Below are positions 43,307 to 53,114 of a DNA stretch of 64,000 nucleotides, piece after piece. The stretch's first letter is position 1; each line of letters begins with the position of its first letter. Source of the DNA: Cyclobacteriaceae bacterium. GTDB taxonomy: Bacteria > Bacteroidota > Bacteroidia > Cytophagales > Cyclobacteriaceae. Position numbers and translations under genes: made by a program. The DNA lies in the NCBI GenBank assembly GCA_028278225.1, contig JANQEU010000030.1, positions 1-64,000 on the forward strand, read 5' to 3'. The notes below the pieces were generated by a model that saw nothing but the letters and a program-made list of their open reading frames with translations, was not told the DNA's origin and searched no databases.

Positions 43307-44002
43307 ATGAAAACTGTTGAGGTTATAGGGTATAAAAGAGCAAATCTCGGCAAAGCTGAATCGAAACAGCTTCGGGAAGAAGGCAGTGTACCCTGTGTTT
43401 TGTATGGTGGGAAAGATCAGATACACTTTCATGCACCAATGATTTTATTCAGGGATATTGTTTATACTCCTGAAGCGCGATTTGTTGATTTGAATATCGA
43501 AGGCGAAAAGAGAAGAGCAATTTTGCAGGATATTCAATTTCATCCGGTCAGTGAGGTAATTCTTCACGCGGATTTCCTTGAAATATTTTCGGACAAGAAA
43601 ATTAAGATGTCCATTCCGGTCAAACCCATTGGATCTCCCCCGGGGGTTCAGCAGGGTGGTAAGCTGATGTTGAAAAACAGGCACCTTCATGTAAAAGCGT
43701 TGCCTGACGATATGCCGGAATACGTGGAAATAGACGTTAGCAATCTCAATTTAGGGAGCACTTTCAGGGTCTACGAGGTGGAAGCTGAAGATTTTGAAAT
43801 TCTGAATAATCCCAGGGTGACCATCGCGATGGTTAACATACCCAGAGGGGCCCGTGATTTCGATTCCCTTGACGAGGAAGAAGAAGAAATGCTGGTTGAA
43901 GGAGCTGAGGAGCTTGCTGAAGGTGCGGAAGCGCCCGCAGAAGGCGGTGAGGCACCTGCTGAAGGAGGAGACACCGGAGGGGATGATTCTTCAGAATCCT
44001 AA
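43307..44002 (+). CDS. rplY: 50S ribosomal protein L25/general stress protein Ctc
   Basis: 231 residues. The N-terminal L25 domain (about 1-90: VEVIGYKRANLGKAESKQLREEGSVPCVLYGG) binds 5S rRNA; the C-terminal TL5-like domain (about 95-185) contains PVKPIGSPPGVQQGG. The long tail (about 190-231) is rich in Glu, Ala and Gly, in imperfect EGAEELAEGAEAPAEGG-type repeats, as in other Ctc-type proteins. Closed by a strong terminator at 44023. Confidence 0.94.
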   Translation: MKTVEVIGYKRANLGKAESKQLREEGSVPCVLYGGKDQIHFHAPMILFRDIVYTPEARFVDLNIEGEKRRAILQDIQFHPVSEVILHADFLEIFSDKKIKMSIPVKPIGSPPGVQQGGKLMLKNRHLHVKALPDDMPEYVEIDVSNLNLGSTFRVYEVEAEDFEILNNPRVTIAMVNIPRGARDFDSLDEEEEEMLVEGAEELAEGAEAPAEGGEAPAEGGDTGGDDSSES

Positions 44003-44022
44003 AAGCAATGAATCTGTGAATG

Positions 44023-44052
44023 AATCCCAGCCCAATCGGTTGGGATTTTTTA
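44023..44052 (+). terminator. Intrinsic terminator after rplY
   Basis: AATCCCA (44023-44029) pairs with TGGGATT (44040-44046); an inner CCCAA/TTGGG alternative also exists. The T-rich run TTTTTTATTTATT follows. It overlaps the leader of pth. Confidence 0.75.
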
Positions 44053-44070
44053 TTTATTAAATTCCAACTC

Positions 44071-44634
44071 ATGAAGTACCTAATAGCCGGCCTGGGTAAT
44101 ATTGGACCTGAATATGAATTAACCAGGCACAACATAGGATTTCTTGTATTAGATCGTATGGCAGAGCAATTTGGAAGTGACAAATTTGAACAAGATCGTC
44201 ACGTCTTCTCTTCGTTGGTAAAGTATAAAGGCAGAAATGTTTACCTGATCAAGCCTACCACCTACATGAATCTGAGTGGAAAAGCAATTAATTACTGGTT
44301 GCAGGAATTAAAGATTCCTAAAACAAACCTGCTTGTTATCACTGATGATATTGCCATTCCTTTCGGGAGCATTCGCTTAAGAAAAAAAGGTTCCGCAGGT
44401 GGTCACAACGGGCTTCAAAACATTGAAAACATGATTGGAGGGCAGGATTATCCACGCCTGAGAATCGGAGTTGGAGATGATTTTCACAAGGGTAAGCAAG
44501 TGGATTACGTTCTTTCCCCATTTTCAGATCAGGAAGTCAAAGAATTGGTTCCCGTCCTGGATAAAGCCGTGGATGCGGCACTTGCATTTTGTACTATCGG
44601 ACCGGACCGGGCAATGAATCAATACAATGGCTGA
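44071..44634 (+). CDS. pth: Peptidyl-tRNA hydrolase
   Basis: 187 residues. It frees tRNA from peptidyl-tRNA that drops off ribosomes. The motifs are typical: GLGNIGPEYELTRHNIGF with catalytic His20, KPTTYMNLSGKA, ITDDIAIPFG with the catalytic-site Asp, and GSAGGHNGLQNI. The start at 44071 (ATG, MKYLIAGLGN) is chosen; the frame extends upstream into the rplY terminator. It overlaps the next gene by 8 bp. Confidence 0.95.
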   Translation: MKYLIAGLGNIGPEYELTRHNIGFLVLDRMAEQFGSDKFEQDRHVFSSLVKYKGRNVYLIKPTTYMNLSGKAINYWLQELKIPKTNLLVITDDIAIPFGSIRLRKKGSAGGHNGLQNIENMIGGQDYPRLRIGVGDDFHKGKQVDYVLSPFSDQEVKELVPVLDKAVDAALAFCTIGPDRAMNQYNG

Positions 44635-45163
44635 TTACATTTTCACATCGGAACGGCTGGGATTCCGGAGATGGAGGCATGACGATATAGAAATCGCTAT
44701 CTCTATGAACAGCAACAAGCGGGTCATGGAACATTTCCCGGACCTGATGACGCCTGAACAAACCATAGAGATGGTGGAAAGATATAAGAAGCACTTCGCG
44801 GAAAAGGGATTTTGCTTCTATGCCGTGGATGAATTGAAATCCGGAAGGTTCATTGGACTTATAGGATTACAAACAGTACGATTTGAGGCAGATTTTACCC
44901 CGGCCGTAGAAGTGGGATACCGCCTTCATTCAGACTATTGGGGAAAAGGCTATGCAACTGAGGGTGCAAAGAGATGTCTTGACTACGCATTTGAAGATCT
45001 GAAACTTGACAGGATTGTTGCTTTCACATCGCCTGGCAATCAGTCGTCAATAAACGTGATGCAAAAATTGGGAATGAAAAAAACCGGGGAATTTGATCAT
45101 CCACTGATCCCGGAATCGCATGATATGAGGAGATGTGTTTTGTATGAAATTCATGCAGGTTGA
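44627..45163 (+). CDS. GNAT-family N-acetyltransferase (RimJ/RimL-like)
   Basis: 178 residues. It belongs to the acetyltransferase_3 branch: an N-terminal TSERLGFRRWRHDDIE, the acetyl-CoA loop VGYRLHSDYWGKGYATEGAKRCLDYAF, then VAFTSPGNQSSINVMQKLGMKKTGEFDHP. This branch modifies protein or small-molecule amines; the substrate is not evident. Overlaps pth by 8 bp and starts a run of closely packed small genes. Confidence 0.9.
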   Translation: MADYIFTSERLGFRRWRHDDIEIAISMNSNKRVMEHFPDLMTPEQTIEMVERYKKHFAEKGFCFYAVDELKSGRFIGLIGLQTVRFEADFTPAVEVGYRLHSDYWGKGYATEGAKRCLDYAFEDLKLDRIVAFTSPGNQSSINVMQKLGMKKTGEFDHPLIPESHDMRRCVLYEIHAG

Positions 45164-45176
45164 TTAACTTAATCTC

Positions 45177-45590
45177 ATGACCTGGATATGTCCGACATGT
45201 GGCAGGACCTTCAGAAACAAACATCAGGATCACAGTTGCGCTGTCACTCCGATCGAGACGCATTTAAATAACAAGCCTGCCCATATCGTTCGGCTTTTCG
45301 AAATACTTTCAAACTACATTCTTGGGATAGACAGATCCATCAGGAGAATTTCAGTTAAAAATGCCATTCTGTTTGCGACAGTTGGTAACTTCATAGCGCT
45401 TAAGCCACGGACCAGGTGGCTTGAAATTGAATTTAATCTTGAACGGGAAATGGATGTATTCCCGATCCATAAAACCCTGAAGATCACCAAATACAAATAC
45501 TGTCATTTCCTCAGGATTGACGATGAGGAAGACATCAATCAGCAATTATACGACTGGCTCAGGGAAGCATATGAAGTTTCGATCAAATGA
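45177..45590 (+). CDS. DUF5655 protein with an N-terminal zinc-finger-like motif
   Basis: 137 residues. The start WICPTCGRTFRNKHQDHSC is a C2-H-C-type zinc-binding pattern. The remainder fits DUF5655 (RRISVKNAILFATVGNFIALKP, LEIEFNLEREMDV, HFLRIDDEEDINQQLYDWLREAY). Function unknown; DUF5655 domains often accompany nucleic-acid-related modules. Overlaps the next gene by 4 bp (ATGA). Confidence 0.82.
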   Translation: MTWICPTCGRTFRNKHQDHSCAVTPIETHLNNKPAHIVRLFEILSNYILGIDRSIRRISVKNAILFATVGNFIALKPRTRWLEIEFNLEREMDVFPIHKTLKITKYKYCHFLRIDDEEDINQQLYDWLREAYEVSIK

Positions 45591-46042
45591 AATCAACACT
45601 TAAGAAATTTTACAGCGCCTTTCAGAAGCGGGATGCCGCTACTATGATCTCCTGCTATCATAAGGATGTAAAGTTTACGGATCCCGCCTTCGGAACATTA
45701 AAAGGAACAGAAGCAAAAGCCATGTGGCAGATGCTTTGTGAAAATGGGAAAGACTTAAAAATTGACTTTGAAGTTGTCGATGATACTTCAGTAAAATGGC
45801 ATGCCAGATACACATTTAGCAGAACCGGAAGGCCGGTAACCAATAATATCCTGGCAAAGTTTGAGTTTGAGAACGGAAAAATAATCAGACATTCGGATCA
45901 CTTCAATTTACATAAATGGGCAGGACACGCCTTTGGCTGGAAAGGGAAATTAATTGGCGGTACGGGTTATTTTAGAAGAAAGCTTCAGCAGCAAACCGAT
46001 CGGATTCTTAAGAAATACATGGACAAAAATGAGACCATATGA
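45587..46042 (+). CDS. NTF2-like (SnoaL-like) family protein
   Basis: 151 residues with the NTF2-fold pattern: LKKFYSAFQKRDAATMISCYHKDVKFTDP, WQMLCENGKDLKIDFEVVDD, ARYTFSRTGRPVTNNILAKFEFENGKIIRHSDHFN. Such small barrels act as enzymes or binding proteins; nothing here fixes the ligand. ATGA overlap with the upstream gene and a further 4-bp overlap with the DinB gene show a tight operon. Confidence 0.85.
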   Translation: MKSTLKKFYSAFQKRDAATMISCYHKDVKFTDPAFGTLKGTEAKAMWQMLCENGKDLKIDFEVVDDTSVKWHARYTFSRTGRPVTNNILAKFEFENGKIIRHSDHFNLHKWAGHAFGWKGKLIGGTGYFRRKLQQQTDRILKKYMDKNETI

Positions 46043-46545
46043 CAAATGAAATTATAACGTTATTGGAACAAAACAGGGAAGTATTCCAACACCTGCTCTC
46101 CAACAAACCTGAGGATCATTACCAATGGAAACAGGGTGAGGGTAAATGGTCGCTTCGGGAGATTGTCTGTCACCTGCACGATGAGGAAGTGGAAGATTTC
46201 AGGGAAAGAGTAAAATGTACGATCGAAACACCGGGCCAACTCCCTCCCGCCATTGATCCCGTCGGTTGGGTGACCAAAAGAAAATACGCCGAGCAGGATT
46301 ATGAGCAAAAAGTCAAAGATTTCCTACACGAGCGTACAAAGTCAGTTGAATATCTTAAATCGCTTGACAATCCCGATTGGAACAGCGGGTATGACCATCC
46401 TGAACTGGGATTTCAAAATGCCATGAAGTACTTTGTTAACTGGCTGGCGCACGATTTCCATCATATTCGGCAAATAAATGTGCTGAATTATGATTACCTG
46501 AAGGCTAAGTCCGGTGAGGACCTGTCTTATGCGGGCAGGTGGTAG
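46039..46545 (+). CDS. DinB-family metal-dependent protein
   Basis: 168 residues, a four-helix DinB-like bundle. The likely metal ligands are the His residues in REIVCHLHDEEVEDF and in WLAHDFHHIRQINVLNY. These are the three-histidine sites of the DinB/YfiT family, which includes bacillithiol- and mycothiol-dependent transferases. Last gene of the small-gene operon; closed by a perfect 19-bp hairpin at 46551. Confidence 0.88.
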   Translation: MTNEIITLLEQNREVFQHLLSNKPEDHYQWKQGEGKWSLREIVCHLHDEEVEDFRERVKCTIETPGQLPPAIDPVGWVTKRKYAEQDYEQKVKDFLHERTKSVEYLKSLDNPDWNSGYDHPELGFQNAMKYFVNWLAHDFHHIRQINVLNYDYLKAKSGEDLSYAGRW

Positions 46546-46550
46546 TACTC

Positions 46551-46591
46551 AGCTAGACTTCAGAAGTTTCCTAAACTTCTGAAGTCTAGCT
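46551..46591. terminator. Perfect 19-bp hairpin between DinB and metG (bidirectional terminator or mobile hairpin)
   Basis: AGCTAGACTTCAGAAGTTT (46551-46569) and its exact reverse complement (46573-46591) flank the 3-nt loop CCT. It overlaps the last codons and stop of metG (stop at 46586-46588). There is no T-run, but it lies between convergent genes. Perfect arms suggest recent arrival or gene conversion. Confidence 0.6.
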
Positions 46592-48628
46592 AATAACCGC
46601 ACCATTCTCCCCATCCTCAGCCGGGGTGACGGCCTTCAAACTTCCGTCTGCGTTTTCAGCAAAGAGCAACATGCCCTGTGATTCCACTCCCATGATCTTC
46701 CGGGGAGCCAGGTTCATCAGGACGGTAACTTTTTTACCTATCATTTCCTCCGGTTTGAAGTACTTCGCAATGCCGCTCACTATGGTTCTTTTATCAACGC
46801 CGGTGTCCACCGTAAACTTTAAAAGCTTGCTGGATTTTGGTACCGCTTCAGCAGTCAGAATTTCACCGACCCTTAAATCCATTTTCATAAAGTCATCATA
46901 GGAAACCAATTCTTTTTGAGGAGAAGTTTCAGCATCCCCGGAAGTCTCCGCATTTTCTTTTTTCGTATCCATAAGCTTTTGGATTTGGGCTTCGATGGTC
47001 TTATCCTCGATCTTTTCAAAAAGCAATTCAGGTTCGTTCAACTGATGACCGTCGGCAAGGTTTGAAGGTGAACCTGCGTTGTCCCAACTGAGATCTTTAT
47101 AGTTGAGGATCCGCTTTATTTTGGCATTTGTAAATGGTAAAAACGGATCAGATACGATCCCCAAAGTCGTTGCGATCTGCAAACTGATATTCAGGATGGT
47201 ACCGACACGTTCGGTATCTGTTTTTATCAATTTCCATGGCTCCGTATCTGCCAGGTATTTATTGCCTAACCTTGCCAGGTCCATCAACTTCGTGGTAGCT
47301 TCCCTGAACTTAAAGGATCCAATGGAGTTCCCGATTTTCGAAGGAAACTGTGCCAGTGACTCCAGGGTATCTTCGTCTATTTTCTCAAGTCGGCCTCTCC
47401 CCGGGATCCGGCCTTCGAAATATTTATGGGTGAGGACGACCGCGCGGTTGACAAAATTTCCAAATATTGCTACCAGTTCGTTGTTGTTCCTGGCTTGAAA
47501 ATCTTTCCAGGTGAAGTCATTATCTTTAGTTTCGGGGGCATTGGCTGTCAGGACGTATCGCAGGATGTCCTGCTTGCCCGGGAATTCCTCCAGATATTCG
47601 TGCAGCCAAACCGCCCAGTTCCTCGAGGTGGAAATTTTATCACCTTCAAGGTTCATGAATTCATTCGCAGGGACGTTATCCGGAACAACGTATCCTCCAT
47701 GTTCCATCAGCATAATGGGGAAAATAATGCAATGAAAAACGATATTATCTTTGCCAATAAAGTGAATCAGCCTGGTATCTTCATCCTTCCAGTATTTCTC
47801 CCAGCTATCACCCAACAATTCCTGTGTGGCTGTGATATATCCTATTGGCGCATCAAACCAGACGTAGAGCACCTTTCCATCAGCGTCTTTCAAAGGTACC
47901 TTGATACCCCAGTCCAGATCACGTGTCATGGCACGTGAGTGAAGACCCTGGTTTAACCAGGATTTACATTGACCATAAACATTGGCTTTCCAATCCTTAT
48001 GCTGATCAATGTATTTTTCAATTTTTGGCTGCAGCTTGTCAAGGGGTAGGTACCAGTTTTTCGTTTTCTTCATTACAGGTTTTTCACCTGACAATGTGGA
48101 TCGCGGATCTTTCAGTTCGGTAGGGCTGAGAGAAGTGCCACAACGCTCACACTGATCGCCATAGGCATTCTCATTTCCACAATTCGGGCACGTCCCTACA
48201 ATGTAACGATCTGCCAGAAATTGTTTAGCGGACTCATCGTAGTATTGTTCAGACTCAATTTCATCAAAAACACCTTTCTCATAGAGGTTAATGAAAAAAT
48301 CTGATGATGTTTTGTGATGCGTCTGATTGCTTGTACGCGAGTAGATATCAAAGCTGATTCCAAAGTCCTCAAAAGACTTTTTGATCATTGCATAATACCT
48401 GTCTACAATTTCCATCGGCGTTACGCCTTCATTTCGGGCTTTGAGTGTGATAGGCACGCCGTGTTCATCAGTACCACTCACGAAGACCACATCTTCACCT
48501 TTTGCTCTTAAATACCTGACATAAATATCCGCCGGGATATAACATCCTGCCAAATGGCCTATATGAATTGGTCCATTTGCATAGATCAACGCGGCGGTTA
48601 CCATGTGCCTTTGAAAGTCCTTTGCCAT
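46586..48628 (-). CDS. metG: Methionyl-tRNA synthetase
   Basis: 680 residues. It charges tRNA-Met. Visible are the HIGH motif in [14 protein letters not shown], the zinc knuckle [18 protein letters not shown], the KMSKS-like [10 protein letters not shown], and a C-terminal tRNA-binding/dimerisation domain (about 575-680: [43 protein letters not shown]). The ATG at 48628 is preferred over a TTG at 48640. A -7-like box lies 10 bp upstream, implying a very short leader. Confidence 0.96.
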   Translation of the reverse strand: MAKDFQRHMVTAALIYANGPIHIGHLAGCYIPADIYVRYLRAKGEDVVFVSGTDEHGVPITLKARNEGVTPMEIVDRYYAMIKKSFEDFGISFDIYSRTSNQTHHKTSSDFFINLYEKGVFDEIESEQYYDESAKQFLADRYIVGTCPNCGNENAYGDQCERCGTSLSPTELKDPRSTLSGEKPVMKKTKNWYLPLDKLQPKIEKYIDQHKDWKANVYGQCKSWLNQGLHSRAMTRDLDWGIKVPLKDADGKVLYVWFDAPIGYITATQELLGDSWEKYWKDEDTRLIHFIGKDNIVFHCIIFPIMLMEHGGYVVPDNVPANEFMNLEGDKISTSRNWAVWLHEYLEEFPGKQDILRYVLTANAPETKDNDFTWKDFQARNNNELVAIFGNFVNRAVVLTHKYFEGRIPGRGRLEKIDEDTLESLAQFPSKIGNSIGSFKFREATTKLMDLARLGNKYLADTEPWKLIKTDTERVGTILNISLQIATTLGIVSDPFLPFTNAKIKRILNYKDLSWDNAGSPSNLADGHQLNEPELLFEKIEDKTIEAQIQKLMDTKKENAETSGDAETSPQKELVSYDDFMKMDLRVGEILTAEAVPKSSKLLKFTVDTGVDKRTIVSGIAKYFKPEEMIGKKVTVLMNLAPRKIMGVESQGMLLFAENADGSLKAVTPAEDGENGAVIS

Positions 48629-48637
48629 AATCAGGCG

Positions 48638-48645
48638 CAAATATA
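48638..48645 (-). promoter_or_regulatory. Candidate -7 promoter element of metG
   Basis: On the minus strand this reads TATATTTG, a perfect TAnnTTTG match, only 10 nt from the metG ATG, suggesting a nearly leaderless transcript. Confidence 0.5.
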
Positions 48646-48770
48646 GATATAAAGCCCACCCCCTCCTTTCCCGGAAGTAATCATTTTCCTGTTAACAGAT
48701 CACATACTTAAATAAGTACATCTTAAACCCTTTTTTATAAGGTTCCTACCTGATTTGATGTCCGTTGCCG

Positions 48771-48778
48771 TAGTTTTG
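48771..48778 (+). promoter_or_regulatory. Candidate -7 promoter element of typA
   Basis: TAGTTTTG fits TAnnTTTG and lies 18 bp before the typA ATG. Confidence 0.5.
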
Positions 48779-48795
48779 CGGCTGATTTTGACAAC

Positions 48796-50595
48796 ATGCA
48801 GGAAATAAGAAATATTGCGATTATTGCACACGTTGATCACGGCAAGACAACATTGGTCGATAAGATCATTTATGCATCTAAAATTTTCAGGGAGAACGAG
48901 GAAAAAGGTGAATTGATCCTGGATAGTAATGACCTGGAGCGGGAACGTGGTATAACCATACTTTCCAAAAATGTTTCCGTGACTTACAAGGATGTCAAGA
49001 TCAACATCATTGATACCCCGGGTCACGCTGACTTTGGGGGTGAAGTGGAGCGGGTGCTGAAGATGGCTGATGGTGTCATTCTGTTGGTGGACGCATTTGA
49101 AGGTCCAATGCCACAAACACGATTCGTTTTGGGAAAGGCACTGAGTCTTGGATTGAAACCCATTGTGGTCATCAATAAGGTTGACAAAGAAAATTGTCGC
49201 CCCGATGAGGTCCATGAGCAGGTTTTCGACCTGATGTTCTCGCTGGATGCGACCGAGGATCAGCTGGATTTTGAGACGTTGTATGGATCTTCGAAACAAG
49301 GCTGGATGAGTGATGACTGGAAAAACCCGACAAATGATATTACACCCCTTCTTGACAAGATCGTAGAAATCATACCTCCGGCACCCTACAAGGAAGGAGT
49401 CCCGGTTATGCAGATCACTTCCCTGGACTATTCAAGCTACACAGGCAGAATAGCTATAGGAAGGGTATTTCAGGGCGTATTGGAGGAAGGTATGGCCATC
49501 GGGGTTTCCAAGCAGGATGGTTCAATCCAAAAATCAAAGATCAAAGAGTTACATGTTTTCGAAGGCCTGGAAAGGCGCAAGGTTCCGCGGGTCAGGGCCG
49601 GTGACATCTGTGCAATCACCGGTATAGAAGGATTCGAAATCGGGGATACGATTACCGATATCGAAAACCCCGAAATATTGCCAAGGATCGCTATCGACGA
49701 GCCCACCATGAGTATGTTGTTCACCATCAACGACTCGCCCTTTTTTGGGAAAGAAGGAAAGTTTGTGACCTCCCGCCATTTGCGTGAGCGTCTTTTTAAA
49801 GAGACTGAAAAGAACCTGGCATTGAGAGTCGAGGAAACTGATTCGGAGGACAAATTCATGGTTTACGGAAGAGGCGTTCTGCATCTTTCCATTTTGATTG
49901 AAACAATGCGACGGGAAGGTTACGAACTTCAGGTGGGACAACCACAGGTACTTTTCAAAGAGATCGATGGAAAAAGAAACGAGCCCGTTGAACATCTGGT
50001 CATTGATGTTCCGGATGAGCTTTCAGGGAAGGTGATTGAAATGGTGACACAGCGCAAAGGTGAACTCACAACCATGGAACCCAAAGGAAATATTCAACAC
50101 CTGGAATTTGATATCCCTTCCAGGGGGTTGATCGGGTTAAGGAATAACATGCTTACCGCCACGTCAGGAGAAGCGGTTATGACACACCGGTTCAAAGCGT
50201 ATCAGCCATACAAAGGTGAAATAGCCGGGCGCATTAATGGTTCGCTCATCAGCATGGACAAAGGGATAGGTACACCATATTCAATTGATAAGCTGCAGGA
50301 CAGGGGAAAATTTTTCATTGACCCGGGTGTGGAAGTCTACATGGGACAGGTGATCGGGGAAAATTCGCGTGGAAATGATCTGGTAGTCAATATTCTGAAA
50401 GGTAAGAAACTTTCCAACGTACGGGCGGCGGGGTCCGATACAAATGTGAAAATTGCCCCCGCTATCCGGTTCTCCCTTGAAGAAGCGCTGGAGTACATTC
50501 AAAAAGATGAATACGTGGAGGTGACTCCCAAATCCATGCGAATGCGTAAGATCTACCTTGATGAGAATGAAAGGAAACGTTATTCACAGTCCTAA
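48796..50595 (+). CDS. typA: Translational GTPase TypA/BipA
   Basis: 599 residues, standard length. G1 AHVDHGKTTLVDK (about 11-23), switch II DTPGHADFGGEVERVL, G4 NKVDKENCRP, then the EF-G-like domains and the TypA C-terminal domain (RGLIGLRNNMLTATSGEAVMTHRF; SLISMDKGIGTPYSIDKLQDRG; KKLSNVRAAGSDTNVKI). It binds ribosomes and helps late 50S assembly and stress adaptation. Divergent from metG. Confidence 0.96.
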   Translation: MQEIRNIAIIAHVDHGKTTLVDKIIYASKIFRENEEKGELILDSNDLERERGITILSKNVSVTYKDVKINIIDTPGHADFGGEVERVLKMADGVILLVDAFEGPMPQTRFVLGKALSLGLKPIVVINKVDKENCRPDEVHEQVFDLMFSLDATEDQLDFETLYGSSKQGWMSDDWKNPTNDITPLLDKIVEIIPPAPYKEGVPVMQITSLDYSSYTGRIAIGRVFQGVLEEGMAIGVSKQDGSIQKSKIKELHVFEGLERRKVPRVRAGDICAITGIEGFEIGDTITDIENPEILPRIAIDEPTMSMLFTINDSPFFGKEGKFVTSRHLRERLFKETEKNLALRVEETDSEDKFMVYGRGVLHLSILIETMRREGYELQVGQPQVLFKEIDGKRNEPVEHLVIDVPDELSGKVIEMVTQRKGELTTMEPKGNIQHLEFDIPSRGLIGLRNNMLTATSGEAVMTHRFKAYQPYKGEIAGRINGSLISMDKGIGTPYSIDKLQDRGKFFIDPGVEVYMGQVIGENSRGNDLVVNILKGKKLSNVRAAGSDTNVKIAPAIRFSLEEALEYIQKDEYVEVTPKSMRMRKIYLDENERKRYSQS

Positions 50596-50597
50596 AG

Positions 50598-50627
50598 TGA
50601 TATGAAAGTGAACTGATATCAATTTTT
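50598..50627 (+). terminator. Weak intrinsic terminator after typA
   Basis: TGATAT (50598-50603) pairs with ATATCA (50616-50621), followed by ATTTTTG. The stem is short and A-T rich. Confidence 0.35.
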
Positions 50628-50701
50628 GTTAAAAGTGTTGAGACTGCTTAAATGAATAAAAGCGATAAAATGCACAAGTCTTAAATCGTTGTTTTTCATT
50701 T

Positions 50702-51105
50702 TTTCAGCCGTTGTTAGTGTTCCTCACCAACAACAATTTAGGGTGGCAGGCGTCTTATTCTGAGCGCTATGAGATTGCGGAAATTTTTATCCCTGTGCCT
50801 CAAAATATTGAGCTAAAAATTCCGTAGTGACGCTCTTGCAGGATTCTTTTCACTGTACTTATTAGGATCCAGGTTTGAATGTCTATGCTTCGAGAGCCTC
50901 AGCATGACATTCAGTTCGTTCCTGTCACCTTTCAGCCGTTGTTGGTGTTCCTCACCAACAACAATTTAGGGTGGCAGGCATCTCATTCCGAGCGCTATGA
51001 GATTGTGGAAATTTTTATCCCACCGTCATAAATATTGGGCTGAAAATTCCGCAATGACGCTCTTGTTGATCCTTTGACTGTTCTTATCCCGGATTCAGGT
51101 TAATT
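50702..51105. repeat. Two direct copies of a roughly 175-bp MITE-like element
   Basis: Copy 1 (about 50702-50876) and copy 2 (about 50931-51105) align from CAGCCGTTGTTrGTGTTCCT to GGATyCAGGT at an offset of 226-228 bp, with scattered point differences. Inside, GAGCGCTATGAGATTGyGGAA and AAAATTCCGyArTGACGCTC form an imperfect inverted pair, so each copy can fold into a long hairpin. No ORF; probably a non-autonomous element or REP-like repeat. Confidence 0.75.
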
Positions 51106-51211
51106 AATGTTAAAACTGATACCATTCAACTCCGGTCTTCTCCATTTGAATAAATTGCAATCAGGATAAGTGGCGTTCAACGTAACTTTTCACTATCAAA
51201 AACTCTAATAA

Positions 51212-53056
51212 ATGAAAAAATTACTCATACCTTTTTTATTATTTTCCACACTGTCCCTCTTTGCTCAGCCTGAAAAGTATTCCGTTCTTGTCAATCTGAA
51301 CGATGTGCAGGATGATAAGATCAGAGTTACGATCACCGTACCATCTGTAGATCAGAATGAGATAGAATATCATATGCCAAAAGTTGTTCCGGGTACTTAC
51401 TCCATATCTGACTTTGGAAGATTTATTACCGAATTTGAAGCGAAAGATGCCGAAGGAAACAACCTGGAAGTTGAAAAATTAACGACTAACCGGTGGAAGA
51501 TAAAAGAGGCAACCAGATTGGCTACAATCACCTATCTCGCTGACGATTCGTTCGATAAGACAGAGGGTTATAAAAGCAATTACATTTTCGAGCCCGGTGG
51601 AACGAATATTGAGGCAAGAAGAGATGTCTTCGTTCTGAACACATTCGGAATTATCGGTTATCTGCAAGGTAAGATATTCCATCCTTTTGAGGTTACGATC
51701 AGCCATCCCTCCCATATCTACGGGGCAACTTCTTTGAAAAGGGTGTCTTCCACAGATGAATCTGATACGTTTACCGCTGACAATTATAATTTTCTGGCTG
51801 ACGCCCCTATCATGTATTCTGTGCCTGATACGGTTACCAAAAACATTGCCGGGGCTGAAATTATTGTATCGGTTTTTTCACCGAATGGTAAATTATCCGC
51901 ACGAGAGGTTATGGACAACATTGATGACCTCATGGAGGCGCAATCAAAATATCTTGGAGGAAAGCTTCCCGTAGATCGATATGCTTATCTCATTTATCTT
52001 ATGGATTATAACAGTCTGTCCGGTGCGATGGGTGCTTTGGAGCATTCGTATTCATCCCTTTACACTCTACCTGAAATTGATGCCAAGAGTATCTCCAAGT
52101 CTGTAAGAGATGTTGCGGCCCATGAATTCCTTCATATTGTCACACCGCTTAACATACATTCCGAAGAAATACACAACTTCAACTATATCGAACCTGAGAT
52201 GTCCCGTCACCTCTGGCTGTATGAGGGTGTAACGGAATACAGCGCCATGCATGTTCAGGTACGCAACAGTTTATATGACGTAAATACCTTTTTAGATGAA
52301 GTGCGTCAGAAAATGCAGGTCGCGGATCAGTTTCCGGAGGTTTCTTTCACGGAGATGAGTGAAAAGATACTGGAGCCAAATTTTGAGCCTATGTTTACCA
52401 ATGTTTACTACAAAGGAGCGTTAATAGGTATGTGTCTCGACCTGCATTTGATAAAATATTCTAACGGAGATATGGATCTTCGCAAACTGATGAGCACCTT
52501 GTCTGAAAAATATGGCCCTGCCAAAGCATTTAAGGATGAAGAGCTTTTTGATGAAATTACTGCAATTACGAGCCCGGAGGTCGGAAATTTCTTTAGTGAA
52601 TACGTGGACGGAGACAAACCACTACCCCTTGAAAAGTGCCTGAGCTGGGCCGGGATAAACTATCAGGCTGAGGAGAAAGTTTCCGTGACTACGATGGGCA
52701 ATATCGGATTGACTTTAGGCGAAGATCAAAGTATCATGGTATCCGGCATTCAAAATATGAATGAATTCGGTAAGGAAATGGGATATCAGGAGGGAGATAT
52801 TATTCAGGAGATAAACGGGGTGCCTGTGAGCCTGGAGAATTTTCAGGTAGTTTTTGAGGATATTAAATACAACTTGCAAGAAGGTAAAAAGCTGAAAATG
52901 ACCGTTTTAAGAGACCTTGATGGTGAAAAGAAGTCTGTGAAACTTAAAGCCAAAGCACAAAAGATCAGTAGTGTGGATCGGCACAAATTAAGCATTGAGG
53001 AGAACCCAACGGAAGATCAGCTCAGAATCCGGGAATTGTGGTTATCTGATGGTTGA
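51212..53056 (+). CDS. M61 family metallopeptidase (glycyl aminopeptidase-like) with C-terminal PDZ domain
   Basis: 614 residues. Signal peptide MKKLLIPFLLFSTLSLFAQ, an N-terminal beta-rich domain (about 25-170), the catalytic domain with HEFLH (zinc site) and downstream LYEGVTEYSAMH (third ligand Glu), and a PDZ domain (about 485-600: GNIGLTLGEDQSIMVSGIQ, GYQEGDIIQEINGVPV). It is periplasmic or surface-located. It stands 58 bp before the export operon and may be co-transcribed; M61 enzymes remove N-terminal Gly or Ala from peptides. Confidence 0.92.
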   Translation: MKKLLIPFLLFSTLSLFAQPEKYSVLVNLNDVQDDKIRVTITVPSVDQNEIEYHMPKVVPGTYSISDFGRFITEFEAKDAEGNNLEVEKLTTNRWKIKEATRLATITYLADDSFDKTEGYKSNYIFEPGGTNIEARRDVFVLNTFGIIGYLQGKIFHPFEVTISHPSHIYGATSLKRVSSTDESDTFTADNYNFLADAPIMYSVPDTVTKNIAGAEIIVSVFSPNGKLSAREVMDNIDDLMEAQSKYLGGKLPVDRYAYLIYLMDYNSLSGAMGALEHSYSSLYTLPEIDAKSISKSVRDVAAHEFLHIVTPLNIHSEEIHNFNYIEPEMSRHLWLYEGVTEYSAMHVQVRNSLYDVNTFLDEVRQKMQVADQFPEVSFTEMSEKILEPNFEPMFTNVYYKGALIGMCLDLHLIKYSNGDMDLRKLMSTLSEKYGPAKAFKDEELFDEITAITSPEVGNFFSEYVDGDKPLPLEKCLSWAGINYQAEEKVSVTTMGNIGLTLGEDQSIMVSGIQNMNEFGKEMGYQEGDIIQEINGVPVSLENFQVVFEDIKYNLQEGKKLKMTVLRDLDGEKKSVKLKAKAQKISSVDRHKLSIEENPTEDQLRIRELWLSDG

Positions 53057-53114
53057 TTTGGTAACCTTACTTTTATTATAGAGTAATTATAAATGAGAAC
53101 CTAAACAACTGACC

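Larger units (their letters stand above)
50596..51211. other. Gene-free region between typA and the M61 peptidase
   Basis: 616 bp without a credible gene. It begins with a weak terminator (50598-50627) and then carries two copies of a dispersed-repeat-like element (about 50702-50876 and 50931-51105), and between them a hairpin GAATGTC-x-ATGCT / AGCAT-x-ACATTC. Confidence 0.7.
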
